A program made the position numbers and the translations under genes. A stretch of 64,000 bases of DNA from Prevotella pallens ATCC 700821. GTDB lineage: Bacteria > Bacteroidota > Bacteroidia > Bacteroidales > Bacteroidaceae. Where the stretch lies: contig NZ_GL982513.1 of NCBI RefSeq assembly GCF_000220255.1, positions 465,019 through 529,018 on the forward strand, read 5' to 3'. Below, one piece after another: positions 1 through 9,046 of the stretch (the first letter of the stretch is position 1; every line of letters starts with the position of its first letter). The notes below the pieces were generated by a model, which was not told where the DNA came from, searched no databases, and saw only the letters and a list, made by a program, of their open reading frames with translations.

Positions 1-16
1 CTATAAATAAATGGTA

Positions 17-53
17 TAAAAAAACGAGAATAGTTAAAAACTATCCTCGTTTT
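17..53 (-). terminator. Intrinsic terminator after tRNA-Asn
   Basis: On the minus strand an 11-bp stem (ACGAGGATAGT with ACTATTCTCGT, one G-T pair, 5-base loop) is followed by a run of T. It lies directly downstream of the tRNA gene, which fits termination of a single-gene tRNA transcript. Confidence 0.8.
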
Positions 54-54
54 G

Positions 55-128
55 CGCTCCAGGATGGGCTTGAACCAACGACCCCCTGATTAACAGTCAG
101 GTGCTCTAACCAACTGAGCTACTGAAGC
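55..128 (-). tRNA. trnN: tRNA-Asn (anticodon GTT)
   Basis: A full cloverleaf can be drawn on the minus strand. The acceptor arms GCTTCAG and CTGGAGC pair over 7 bp with one G-T. The D arm is GCTC/GAGC. The anticodon arm CCTGA-CTGTTAA-TCAGG has anticodon GTT. The T loop TTCAAGC is closed by a stem with one apparent T-T mismatch. The 3' CCA is not encoded. The gene has its own promoter upstream and terminator downstream, so it appears monocistronic. Confidence 0.93.
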
Positions 129-156
129 AGAATTATTATTTCCTCTTAAGCGTGTG

Positions 157-188
157 CAAAAGTACGACGTTTTTTTTTATCTACCAAA
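157..188 (-). promoter_or_regulatory. Bacteroidetes-type promoter of tRNA-Asn
   Basis: On the minus strand TTTG (185-188) is followed after 20 bases by TACTTTTG (157-164). This matches the Bacteroidetes -33/-7 pattern TTTG...TAnnTTTG and lies about 30 bases before the mature tRNA 5' end. Confidence 0.65.
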
Positions 189-459
189 TTTTTCTGCAAA
201 AAAATAATGTTTTTTTTGTGGTTATAATAACAAGTGCCATAAAAGTACATATTTTTACACATTATATATGCAGTTTTGCAAAGTAAGAGAACAAAGAACA
301 AAAAGCTATTTTGCACTCGAAAGCTGAAAATGCTACAAAAAGTATAAACGCAATGTATAAAGCAAACTACCTTATATTGTAACTGTGTGTGAGAAAATAG
401 TGAACAGCGAAAAAAACTTTGTTTGCAAACCAATAATAAAATTAGAAACAGAATTACCA

Positions 460-489
460 TTTGTGTTTAATAAATTATATTTACCTTTG
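460..489 (+). promoter_or_regulatory. Promoter of the secreted LRR gene
   Basis: TTTG at 460-463, 18 bases, then TACCTTTG at 482-489, a good match to the Bacteroidetes promoter. It predicts a leader of about 30 bases before the ATG at 524. The rest of 129-523 is AT-rich with no gene that I can support. Confidence 0.7.
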
Positions 490-523
490 CGAGATAATCG
501 CATAATAATTTAACAAATAATAT

Positions 524-2437
524 ATGAAAACAATTACTAATTTATTTCGTTCGGCTATATTTAGCCGCCTGTTGCTTGTAATTCTATTATTTATTGGAAC
601 AGAAAATGCAGTGGGGCAGACCACAACTGATGTTATTCGGTTAAAAACCGACAAAAACATTGGCGAAGAATTTAATATAGATATTGAAACTGCAAACAAT
701 AGTGCGTTTACTATTGAGGGACTAAACGGAAACGATGAAGATGGATATACGGTAAAATCGCAAACTATTGTGGTAAAAGGTAACATAGAGTCGATGACTT
801 GCTATAAAAATAGCATTGTTCAAATAGATTTATCCGATTGCCACCAACTGAAAAAATTAGATTGTCGTGGCAACAAACTCACTACTTTAGATGTTTCTTC
901 TGTTTATTCGCTGCAATGGTTGGCATGCAACGATAACAATTTGGCTACATTAAATACAGCCAATTTGAAACAACTTTCAGAACTATATTGCCACAACAAC
1001 AAACTAACGAGCTTGCAAGTGGAAACAAACACAGCACTTACACAGTTGTATTGTGCAAACAACTCTATATCTGCGCTAAATGTTAGTAAAAACACAGAAT
1101 TGCACGTTTTAATTTGCCACCAAAACAAACTAAACACAATTGATGTTAGCAACAATGCAGCACTAACACAACTATCGTGTGGCGAAAACAAAATAGAAAA
1201 TCTTGATGTTTCGCACAATAGAGTGCTAAAAACATTGGGTTGCAACAACAATATGCTTAGTAAAATAGATGTAAGCAATAACCCAGAATTAGAGACTTTA
1301 TTTGTCTACGAAAATGAACTTACTGCTTTAGACATTTCGCATAATAGTGCATTGCAACGCTTATCAATGGGAAACAACAAAATATCGGAGCTTAATTTAA
1401 ATGCTAATCCACGAATTACACAGCTGAAATGTAAACAAAACCAATTAACTAATTTAGATTTAAGTAATCTTGAAAAACTATCTATTTTAGATTGTAGCAA
1501 CAACCAACTAAATAGTTTAGACCTTACCAAAAATTCTGCCTTATCGTCATTGCGATGTGCAAACAACAATTTAAATTCTATTGATTTGCAAGCTAACAAA
1601 CAACTTGTAACATTAGATGTTAGTGAGAACAATTTGGCAACACTTAATGTTACAAATAATAGTATTTTGGCAGAACTTTATTGCGCTAAAAATAATCTAA
1701 CTGCAATAAACATAAAAGACAACACTGGTTTACGCATTTTAGACATAGAAAACAATAAAATAAAAACATTGGAAACATTGCCAAACACAATGCTAATGGG
1801 TATTGCATGTAGCAACAATGCTATAGAAACCCTAAACCTTTCTGCCAATGTGCGGTTAAAAGAACTTTATTGCAGAAACAATAAACTTACAAACTTGGAC
1901 CTTACAAAGAATACGAAACTAAAAATGCTTCAGCTCGACCACAATTTGTTAGGCGATATTAGTTGGACCACACTAAATAAACTCTATTCGTTAAGTATTG
2001 TGGGAAATAAATTTTCAGGCGAATTGCTTACTCGTTTACTCGATTCGCTCCCCAAAGCACCAGAAGTTTCGCCCGAAGAACAAGATTCTTTGAAATGGGG
2101 TGTGGTTGATATTAGCGAAAATCCAGGAACATTGAATGCAAATACAATAAAAGCAACCGAAAATGGGTGGAAAGTTATAGCAAATTCTACTACAAAAATT
2201 AATGAAATACAAAATGCTGTAAACAACTATTTATATTATAACAGTTCCGAAACTACTATCTATAAATCGGCATTTGTAGCTAAAATAGTTTTATATTCAA
2301 CAGACGGACGGTGCGTAGAACAATATAAAAATATTCAGGAACGAGTATCGTTACACAACATTCCATCTGGACATTACATTGTTGTAGCCTATAACCAAAG
2401 TGGAAAACAATTGGCAAGTATACATATTGTGCGCTAA
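524..2437 (+). CDS. Secreted leucine-rich-repeat protein with T9SS-like C-terminus
   Basis: This 637-residue protein starts with a basic, hydrophobic signal peptide (about residues 1-32, ending near AVGQ). Residues about 95-490 form a long run of roughly 21-residue leucine-rich repeats of the pattern L..L.C..N.L..LDVS.N. Many carry Cys or a similar small residue where Asn is usual, a cysteine-ladder type known from InlJ-like and Bacteroidetes surface LRR proteins. The last 70 residues (from about VAKIVLYSTDGRC) resemble a type A T9SS sorting domain, which would put the protein on the cell surface or outside the cell. The start is supported by the promoter 40 bases upstream. A terminator lies at 2541, so it is transcribed alone. 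A role in adhesion is a family-level guess; the ligand is unknown. Confidence 0.85.
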   Translation: MKTITNLFRSAIFSRLLLVILLFIGTENAVGQTTTDVIRLKTDKNIGEEFNIDIETANNSAFTIEGLNGNDEDGYTVKSQTIVVKGNIESMTCYKNSIVQIDLSDCHQLKKLDCRGNKLTTLDVSSVYSLQWLACNDNNLATLNTANLKQLSELYCHNNKLTSLQVETNTALTQLYCANNSISALNVSKNTELHVLICHQNKLNTIDVSNNAALTQLSCGENKIENLDVSHNRVLKTLGCNNNMLSKIDVSNNPELETLFVYENELTALDISHNSALQRLSMGNNKISELNLNANPRITQLKCKQNQLTNLDLSNLEKLSILDCSNNQLNSLDLTKNSALSSLRCANNNLNSIDLQANKQLVTLDVSENNLATLNVTNNSILAELYCAKNNLTAINIKDNTGLRILDIENNKIKTLETLPNTMLMGIACSNNAIETLNLSANVRLKELYCRNNKLTNLDLTKNTKLKMLQLDHNLLGDISWTTLNKLYSLSIVGNKFSGELLTRLLDSLPKAPEVSPEEQDSLKWGVVDISENPGTLNANTIKATENGWKVIANSTTKINEIQNAVNNYLYYNSSETTIYKSAFVAKIVLYSTDGRCVEQYKNIQERVSLHNIPSGHYIVVAYNQSGKQLASIHIVR

Positions 2438-2540
2438 TTGTGTTTTCTGGTTATAAAATGTCTTACCTATTTTGGGTAAAACTAACGTAACAGCCTATTC
2501 GAATTTTATGGCTAATTTAGATTTAACGGCTGAATAGAAC

Positions 2541-2579
2541 AAAAAAGCCCTCTCTACCTAAGGTAAAGAGGGCTTTTTT
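2541..2579 (+). terminator. Strong bidirectional terminator
   Basis: AAAAAGCCCTCT and AGAGGGCTTTTT form a GC-rich hairpin with A-run and T-run on its two sides. It can end the LRR transcript from the left and the small minus-strand peptide gene from the right. Confidence 0.85.
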
Positions 2580-2619
2580 AGATATGTTATTTTCTTTGTT
2601 TACCTTCTGAAAAGTTTAT

Positions 2620-2793
2620 TTATGATTTTTCTTCCATATCGTCCCAAATGTTATTTTGCTTTGCATCTCCTCCAGATTGACCTGAGTTAATAGAGCCTGC
2701 ATTACCACTCGCATCTTTTAATAAAGATTCTGTCTTTATACATATTACACTACACTGAGGTTCTTTGTACGACATTCTTTTTATTACTTTCAT
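2620..2793 (-). CDS. 57-residue Gly/Ser-rich peptide of unknown function
   Basis: A short reading frame begins MKVIKRMSYKEP and ends with a glycine-rich stretch (SGQSGGDAKQNN) and an acidic tail IWDDMEEKS. Small proteins of this layout (basic start, an xYxxP segment, Gly/Ser/Asn-rich middle, Trp plus acidic end) are, as I recall, common in Prevotella as uncharacterised proteins; I know of no assigned function. There is no classical signal peptide. The segment ending GQSGG could be read as a double-glycine leader, but only 15 residues would remain after cleavage. A second in-frame ATG lies six codons later. The shared terminator at 2541 lies just after its stop codon. Composition and a complete frame support it being real. 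Confidence 0.6.
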   Translation of the reverse strand: MKVIKRMSYKEPQCSVICIKTESLLKDASGNAGSINSGQSGGDAKQNNIWDDMEEKS

Positions 2794-2887
2794 ATAATCT
2801 ATTTTTATGGATACGTAGTTGTAATATCCTGGTTATCTATTTTGTTTTTGTTTGTTATTCTCGTACTATGTTTATATTACTTTTCCT

Positions 2888-3145
2888 TTACACCTTTTTT
2901 AGTATATATGAAAATATAGCAAAAAAGTCTAATTTAAAGACACTTGCCCAAAAAGAGTTCGTACAAACAATATTGTGGTGATACGAACAGAATGAATAAA
3001 AGTATTTATTATCTGCATTTGCGGAAGTATATAATTTTTTTGAATCCATTATTAAATTTGCTATTGCTCTAAGATTCTTTTCAGAAAGTTCTTTTTTATT
3101 ATCTCCATTAAAAAACATCGAAGCAAAGTAGCATTCTGTATGCAA
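2888..3145 (-). CDS. Doubtful 85-residue hypothetical protein
   Basis: The frame encodes an 85-residue product with a plausible soluble, charged middle (DNKKELSEKNLRAIANLIMDSKKL) split here as DNKKELSEKNLRAI and ANLIMDSKKL, then a Phe-rich end. It has no recognised domain. A weak -7-like box (TAATTTTG, minus, 3217-3224) lies about 70 bases upstream, without a clear -33 box. It could be transcribed together with the 57-residue peptide gene 94 bases downstream. It may also be a gene remnant or chance; I cannot decide from sequence alone. Confidence 0.25.
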   Translation of the reverse strand: MHTECYFASMFFNGDNKKELSEKNLRAIANLIMDSKKLYTSANADNKYFYSFCSYHHNIVCTNSFWASVFKLDFFAIFSYILKKV

Positions 3146-3504
3146 TATATATATAATTGGGTTATATTAAGTTCTCTTTTCTGCCCATATAAATTAATTG
3201 CTTTATTGATTGGGTACAAAATTAACAATATTAATTAAATAGAAAAATTAGAATAATAAAATATCATATAATTCAGTAATAATTGATGTTAATCAAAGAA
3301 AACAATCCGCTATATAGGGAATAGTCAATCTTTACATCTATAGAGAGTTTGCAAATAATTTGGTAATAGAGTGTTTGTAGTTCTTTTGTTGTTATGAAAT
3401 GAATAGCAAATATCAGCTCCACTTATATTATTCTATTGGCTGGAAATTGGCTGTACACGTAATAAATGGAGAAACAATTAAGCCAGTATTCCACAAAGTT
3501 CTGT

Positions 3505-3665
3505 TTTGTTGTTGAGTAGATGGATTGAAATAATAACGAAGGTGTAGCAGACTATAGCAAATGAGAATGGTAAGCAATATGATTGGCATAAATATGAGAG
3601 CTATAAAGAAGTTCCAATATAGTATTAACACATTATGACGATGTTATTGCCAAATGAATTATTTG
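3505..3665. repeat. Degenerate dispersed repeat relic
   Basis: This non-coding stretch shares the exact 13-mer ACGAAGGTGTAGC and scattered similarity over about 75 bases (GCAA, AGAA, TAA, ATTGGC in the same order) with 39425-39500, next to the tandem MITE-like elements. It also has GAGTAGAT and an ATTTGGG-type end like those elements. It looks like an old diverged copy of the same family. The rest of 3146-3824 is AT-rich with no supported gene. Confidence 0.4.
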
Positions 3666-3824
3666 GGCTGAACATTGAAATGTATGATTGAAACGCTATT
3701 TTTTGGCTTCGCAAGACTATATTTCTTTTGTGAACGAAATAAGCTTTTTATAAATGGATATAAAAAAAATAGCAGTTGCTTTTATATTGCAACTGCTATT
3801 TTTAAAAGATTTATTCTGTTTACT

Positions 3825-6800
3825 TTATTCTTTTTCTGACTTATTTTTTAGACGGTTCTCAGCCTTCTTGCCCAATACTAAGTAAGCTACTGGAGATGCA
3901 ATGAAGATAGAAGATAAAGTACCAAAGAATACACCAAGTATCATTGCGAATGCAAAACTACGGATACTATCGCCACCAAGTATAAATATTGACAACAATA
4001 CGATTAATGTTGAGAACGACGTATTAATTGTACGAGTCAATGTTTGATTGATAGAATCGTTGAATAATGTTTGGTAATCTTGCTTTGGATGTAGCTTCAT
4101 ATTCTCGCGGATACGGTCGAATACCACCACTTTATCGTTGATAGAGTAACCAATCACGGTAAGAATAGCACCAATAAATGTCTGGTCTATTTCAAGAGAG
4201 AACCCTATCCAACCATAGCAGACAGAGTAGAAACCTATCACTACTAATGTATCAAGTGCCAACGCAACTACAGAACCTACAGAGAAACCAAGGTTGCGGA
4301 AGCGTGCCAAGATATAAATAAAGATGAATATCAACGCTAAAGCAACACTTCGAATAGCTCCATGTGTGATATCTTTCGCTACTGAAGGACCTACTTTCGA
4401 AGAACTGATAATAGAACCACCCTCACGAATATCTGGATTCTTAAAGCTATCTACATTTGCCTGACTTACGAAACCACCCTTCTTCAATGCATTGTAGAGC
4501 ACTGTTTCTGCATGATCGTCTTCAGCAGGATCGTTAGATTCGATGTTATAGTTGGTAGAAACACGAATGGTGTTACCTTCTGTACCCAATGCAATTACAG
4601 TTGTTGTTGCTGGTTTACCTGCATTTTCGCCAATGGTATTCACGAATGCGTTACCCAAAATCTTACGAACGTCCTCTACATGGACTTTCTTATTAAGGGT
4701 GATGACGTAGTTGCGACCACCAGTAAAGTCGATACTCTTGCTCAAACCTCTTACAAAGAAGATACTTACAAGGAAACCTACAGCAACAATTGCAGAAATT
4801 GTAAATGTTGTCTTGTAAAGACTCATAAACTTAATGTTTACATTCTGCATCAAGTTCTTGCTGATAGAAGTATAGAACTTTTGATTTAACCACTTGTCTT
4901 TCTTCAAACGATTCTCGTAAACAAGACGTGTTAGGAACACAGCTGTGAAGAACGAGCAAACAATACCAATAATCCAAGTTGTAGCGAAACCACGAATAGG
5001 ACCAGTTCCCGTTACAAGAAGAATGATACCAGTAATGAGTGATGTGAAGTTAGAGTCGAAAATAGCAGAGAAAGCATTACTATAACCAGCTTGCAATGCA
5101 TCTTTTATGCCTTTTCCAGCTCGCATTTCTTCTTTTATACGTTCATAAATAAGTACGTTTGCATCGACCGCAGTACCAAGTGTAAGTACGATACCCGCAA
5201 TACCAGGCATAGTAAGTGCCGACTGGAATGATGCCAGAATACCTAATGTGAAGAATAAGTTGGCAAGCAATGCACAGTTAGCTAACATACCAGGAATAAC
5301 ATCGTACATTATAACCATATAGATCATCAAGAGTACGAAAGCAATTGCAAACGACCAAAGACCTTGTTGGATTGATTGTGCACCAAGTGTAGGACCAACA
5401 ACCTCTTCTTGTACAATACGTGCAGGAGCAGGCATACGACCAGACTTTAAAGTATTAGCCAAGTCTTTTGTATCTTCAATGGTGAATGAACCAGAAATTG
5501 ATGATGATCCACCTGTAATTTCTGAATTGATGCGTGGTGCCGTATAAACAAGTCCATCAAGCACAATAGCTACAGCCTTACCAAGATTTGCTTTTGTAAT
5601 AGCAGCCCATTGACGAGCACCATCAGAATTCATTGTCATACTAACTTCTGGACGTCCGTATTGGTCAAACTGGTCTTTAGCATCTGTAATTACATCGCCT
5701 TCTAATGGTGCACGACCATCAGATGTTGTAACTTTAAGCGCATGGAGTTCAAATATATTCTTTTGTTTTAAGCCATCAGCAGGTTTTGCACTCCAACGGA
5801 GACGTAAGTCGCTAGGAAGAACTTGTTGTGCTAATTTGCTATAGATAATCTTATTTACGGCAGCAGTATCACGAACGCTTGCATAACCAACAACACTCAA
5901 TGCGTCGCCAGGGGTAAGTTGCAGAATAGAAAGTAATGGATGTTCCTTTCTTGCGGCAGCCATCTGTGCATTACTACCTATGTTCTCGCCAATATTGTCG
6001 TCTTTTAGCGAAAGTTTAGTTGTGGTTTTCTTTTCTGTAACTTGCTTTTTGTTTGTAGCGTTTGTTACAGAATCTTTAGTTTCAGCCTTTGTTTCACCAT
6101 TTGCCAAACGCTGATCAAGTTGTGTTAAGTAAGGTGCAATCTCTTGATTATTGTATGTTTCCCAAAATTCGAGGTTTGCAGAGCCTTGTAATAACTTACG
6201 CATACGCTCAGGTTCACGTATACCAGGCATTTCCACCATTAGGCGTCCTTCTTGTCCTTCGAGTTTTTGAATGTTTGGTTGAACTACACCAAATTGATCG
6301 ATACGATTACGAACGACATTGTAAGAGTTATCGATAGAAGCAGCAACTTCTTCGCGTAGAGCTTTCTCAACTTCTTTGTCGGAACTTTGTGTACTAACTT
6401 TCCCTTTCAATTGCTGTGTTGCAAATATCTCTGCAAGTTTTCTTCCTGGAGCAATTTTGTGGAAATTGTCGACGAAAAGTGTTATAAAGTCGCTCTGACT
6501 TGTAGCTTCTTGTGCTTTAGCTTCCTTCATTGCTTTTTGGTAAGCTGCATCGGTCTTATGGTCTGCAAGTACATCTACTACATCAGGTACAGAAATCTCG
6601 AGGATAACATTCATACCACCTTTCAAGTCAAGACCCAAACCAATTTGTGTCTCTAAACACTTTTGGTACGGATAAATGCCCAAATACTTTACAGAATCCT
6701 TGTAATCCTGTCGTGCAATAGGGTCTTTAATCTTCGCAGCTTGTCCATCATAGTAGCTTGTTGCTACAGAGAAAGACAAGTAGAAAATGCTTGCGAGCGT

Positions 6801-6842
6801 CAGCAAGACGGCAACACAAATTACTAATCCTTTGTTTTGCAT
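3825..6842 (-). CDS. secDF: Protein translocase subunit SecDF (fusion)
   Basis: This 1005-residue membrane protein joins SecD and SecF in one chain, as is usual in Bacteroidetes. SecDF uses the proton gradient to pull exported proteins through SecYEG at the inner membrane. The N-terminal membrane segment (residues 5-28) is followed by the SecD motif LGLDLKGGMN (69-78) and a large periplasmic domain with a Lys/Thr-rich insert near 250-280. Next comes the SecD membrane core with TLGTAVDANVLIYERI, then the SecF half with SIDFTGGRNYVITL and a membrane core containing IGYSINDKVVVFDRIREN. Length is normal for the fused form. A -7 box (TATCTTTG) lies about 50 bases upstream, giving it its own promoter. 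It is the last gene of a minus-strand group with the EEP and rhomboid genes. Confidence 0.97.
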   Translation of the reverse strand: MQNKGLVICVAVLLTLASIFYLSFSVATSYYDGQAAKIKDPIARQDYKDSVKYLGIYPYQKCLETQIGLGLDLKGGMNVILEISVPDVVDVLADHKTDAAYQKAMKEAKAQEATSQSDFITLFVDNFHKIAPGRKLAEIFATQQLKGKVSTQSSDKEVEKALREEVAASIDNSYNVVRNRIDQFGVVQPNIQKLEGQEGRLMVEMPGIREPERMRKLLQGSANLEFWETYNNQEIAPYLTQLDQRLANGETKAETKDSVTNATNKKQVTEKKTTTKLSLKDDNIGENIGSNAQMAAARKEHPLLSILQLTPGDALSVVGYASVRDTAAVNKIIYSKLAQQVLPSDLRLRWSAKPADGLKQKNIFELHALKVTTSDGRAPLEGDVITDAKDQFDQYGRPEVSMTMNSDGARQWAAITKANLGKAVAIVLDGLVYTAPRINSEITGGSSSISGSFTIEDTKDLANTLKSGRMPAPARIVQEEVVGPTLGAQSIQQGLWSFAIAFVLLMIYMVIMYDVIPGMLANCALLANLFFTLGILASFQSALTMPGIAGIVLTLGTAVDANVLIYERIKEEMRAGKGIKDALQAGYSNAFSAIFDSNFTSLITGIILLVTGTGPIRGFATTWIIGIVCSFFTAVFLTRLVYENRLKKDKWLNQKFYTSISKNLMQNVNIKFMSLYKTTFTISAIVAVGFLVSIFFVRGLSKSIDFTGGRNYVITLNKKVHVEDVRKILGNAFVNTIGENAGKPATTTVIALGTEGNTIRVSTNYNIESNDPAEDDHAETVLYNALKKGGFVSQANVDSFKNPDIREGGSIISSSKVGPSVAKDITHGAIRSVALALIFIFIYILARFRNLGFSVGSVVALALDTLVVIGFYSVCYGWIGFSLEIDQTFIGAILTVIGYSINDKVVVFDRIRENMKLHPKQDYQTLFNDSINQTLTRTINTSFSTLIVLLSIFILGGDSIRSFAFAMILGVFFGTLSSIFIASPVAYLVLGKKAENRLKNKSEKE

Positions 6843-6891
6843 TTTATTTATTTATTTTTAATTATTTCCTTTTCAGGGATAGATAGACGTG

Positions 6892-6899
6892 CAAAGATA
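6892..6899 (-). promoter_or_regulatory. -7 box of secDF
   Basis: TATCTTTG on the minus strand, followed by C, about 50 bases before the secDF start. No clear TTTG -33 box is visible at the expected distance. Confidence 0.5.
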
Positions 6900-6949
6900 G
6901 TTATTTTTTTCACATTTCGGAAAATTTAAGCGCTTTTATTCGCTTCCTT

Positions 6950-8050
6950 TTAATATTTTGGACGATATTTTAGCCATACATATATAGGATAATGATCGGA
7001 AGTAGGTATTTTATCATCAACTTTTGCACCGTATGCTTCAAAGTCGTTTGAGCAAAAAATATTATCTATGCGTACATACATTCCACTTCGATGGTACGAT
7101 ATACCTGGCCCATTCCCACTAGCTATGTAAGCATCTGTTAGTTGCTTCGCAATAGTATTATGGGTGTAACTGATTGGATTATCATTGAAATCACCACATA
7201 GAATTACAGGTATTTTCTTTTTCAAGTATCTCTCAACATAAGTAGCTACGGCTTCTGCTTGTGGTGCTCGTATGATGGCAGCTTCACCAAGTTTATCTAA
7301 AATGCGTTTACTTTCCATCTTCGTGTTTCTTCCTTCAAATGGCGAACGCACCATTTCTTTATATCCTCGCTTATCAGCTTCGCTCAAATGGTTACTCTCA
7401 AAATGGTTGTTGACTACTAATATTTCTTGATTATTATAATTTATAATGTAGGCGTAGCTTATGTTTCCTTCCGATTTATACATTATTCGTTCTTTTTTTA
7501 CGATAGGATAATGGCTCAACAACATCATGTGTTGATGTCCCGGAGCTGGCATACTCACAAAATCGTGATAAGGATAAGCCTTTGCAAGAGTGTTGTAAAT
7601 ATAATCTCGTTGTTTACCATAGGCGTCTGTCTCTTGTAAGCAGACTATATCTGCGTTGCTTTTTATAATGTAATCGACTATAGGATTATAACTCTGTGGT
7701 TCAAAATCCCATAACGAGAACATAAATACATTATAAGATAGTACTTTTATAGACCTTACAGGGGGTTCTTTCTTTATGTTAAGTGGAATGTATTTACGAA
7801 TGGGTGCATAACAAATGATGAGTCCTAATAAAGGTAGCCAAACTCTTTTTGGACGTGCTATCACCCAAAATATAATAAACAGTACATTAATTGCCAACAC
7901 AATAGGAAACCCTAATCCAAAGTTTGCTAACCATGGGTGAGCAATTGGTTGTAGTTTATCTACATTTCCAATAAGGAATAGAAGAATGATTGCAACGATA
8001 TTGGCAACCGAGACAAGTTTATAGACAATGTCTTTAACCTTGTAGAGCAT
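6950..8050 (-). CDS. Endonuclease/exonuclease/phosphatase family membrane protein
   Basis: This 366-residue protein has three predicted hydrophobic segments in its first 100 residues (around 10-27, 43-63 and 70-85). They are followed by an EEP-fold domain from about residue 105. Visible EEP signatures are VLSYNVFMF (catalytic Asn), VCLQETDAYG (catalytic Glu), VVNNHFESNHLS, CGDFNDNPIS (Asp/Asn pair) and TSDHYPIYVWL (terminal Asp-His). The EEP family hydrolyses phosphodiester bonds in nucleic acids, phospholipids or inositol phosphates; the substrate here is unknown. The membrane anchor suggests the catalytic domain works at the inner membrane. It starts 36 bases after the rhomboid gene with no promoter-like box between them, so the two are probably cotranscribed. 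Confidence 0.85.
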   Translation of the reverse strand: MLYKVKDIVYKLVSVANIVAIILLFLIGNVDKLQPIAHPWLANFGLGFPIVLAINVLFIIFWVIARPKRVWLPLLGLIICYAPIRKYIPLNIKKEPPVRSIKVLSYNVFMFSLWDFEPQSYNPIVDYIIKSNADIVCLQETDAYGKQRDYIYNTLAKAYPYHDFVSMPAPGHQHMMLLSHYPIVKKERIMYKSEGNISYAYIINYNNQEILVVNNHFESNHLSEADKRGYKEMVRSPFEGRNTKMESKRILDKLGEAAIIRAPQAEAVATYVERYLKKKIPVILCGDFNDNPISYTHNTIAKQLTDAYIASGNGPGISYHRSGMYVRIDNIFCSNDFEAYGAKVDDKIPTSDHYPIYVWLKYRPKY

Positions 8051-8086
8051 ATCTTTCTAGTAGTTTTCTTCCTTTTTATAGATGTT

Positions 8087-9046
8087 TTACTGTTTGTTAC
8101 TATCAAAAAGTTTCTGCTTTTCGTCTTTTGTTAAGCTATCGTATCCACTTTTTCTTATTTTATCAAGTATACTATCAATTTCTTCTTGTTCCTTTTTCTT
8201 ACGTGCATTGTAGTCCCAATCATTTTCTGTACGTTGTGTTTGCTGTGAAGATGATGTATTTGCTCGATAATTATAATCATTTGTCTGTTGATTATCTCTT
8301 CCAGAACGGTGAGATCTATTCTCCCAATTATGGCGCATATTATCGAAGAATTGATGTCCTTTGTCCATTCCAAAGGTCCCTCCAGAATAAGGGTGTTTAC
8401 GCCAATAACGAATAAGTAAGAATCCAAATAGCATACCTCCGAGATGTGCTAAGTGTGCAACTCCGTCGTTGGTAGTACTCATTGCAGAGAAAAGCTCCAT
8501 GGCAATAGAACCCATAATAATCCATTTTGCTTTCAAAGGAATTGGTATTGGAATAATAAACATACGTTCGTTTGGGAATGTAAGTCCGAATGCTAATAGC
8601 ACACCATATACTGCTCCCGATGCGCCTACGGTTGTCCAAAGGTTTAAATAGTTTTCCATTGGTATTCGTCCCATTTCGGTAGCCAAATATTGGTATCTAT
8701 TTAAGCCTTCTGCCATATAGTTTGCATATTGTGCTAATTCCTGGCATAATCCAGCACCAATACCAGTTATAATATAATAAAGTAAGAACTTCTTTGGTCC
8801 CCACACATTTTCCATCACCATACCAAACATCCACAGCATAAACATATTCATAAGAATGTGCATAAAACTGCCATGCATAAACATATAAGTTATAATTTGC
8901 CAAAGATGGAAATCGTTGGCAAGAAAGAAATGAAGTCCTAAGATGTTGTTAAGATCAATACCCATTCTGCTAAGCATAATACCAGCAATAAAAGCTAATA
9001 TATTAAGAATGAGTAAGTTTTTTGTAACTGTTGGTATATTGCGCAT
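8087..9046 (-). CDS. Rhomboid-family intramembrane serine protease
   Basis: This 319-residue polytopic membrane protein has the rhomboid core: HILMNMFMLWMFG in the second membrane segment, the catalytic serine in GASGAVYG (S143), and the catalytic histidine in AHLAHLGGMLFG (H201). The last 100 residues are hydrophilic and cytoplasmic, rich in Asn/Arg/Ser then Lys/Glu. Rhomboids cut other membrane proteins within or near their membrane segments; the substrate is unknown. It is the first gene of a probable two-gene unit with the EEP protein. A possible minus-strand promoter (TATTTTTG at 9377-9384) lies 330 bases upstream, beyond a structured region. Confidence 0.93.
   Translation of the reverse strand: MRNIPTVTKNLLILNILAFIAGIMLSRMGIDLNNILGLHFFLANDFHLWQIITYMFMHGSFMHILMNMFMLWMFGMVMENVWGPKKFLLYYIITGIGAGLCQELAQYANYMAEGLNRYQYLATEMGRIPMENYLNLWTTVGASGAVYGVLLAFGLTFPNERMFIIPIPIPLKAKWIIMGSIAMELFSAMSTTNDGVAHLAHLGGMLFGFLLIRYWRKHPYSGGTFGMDKGHQFFDNMRHNWENRSHRSGRDNQQTNDYNYRANTSSSQQTQRTENDWDYNARKKKEQEEIDSILDKIRKSGYDSLTKDEKQKLFDSNKQ

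Noticed and set aside
2620-2793. Confident naming of the small peptide as a bacteriocin
   Set aside because: A GG is present, but the remaining peptide would be only 15 residues, and no immunity or exporter gene lies beside it.
3428-3631. 67-residue hydrophobic frame on the minus strand
   Set aside because: It overlaps the degenerate repeat relic; the related stretch at 39425-39500 does not keep the frame.
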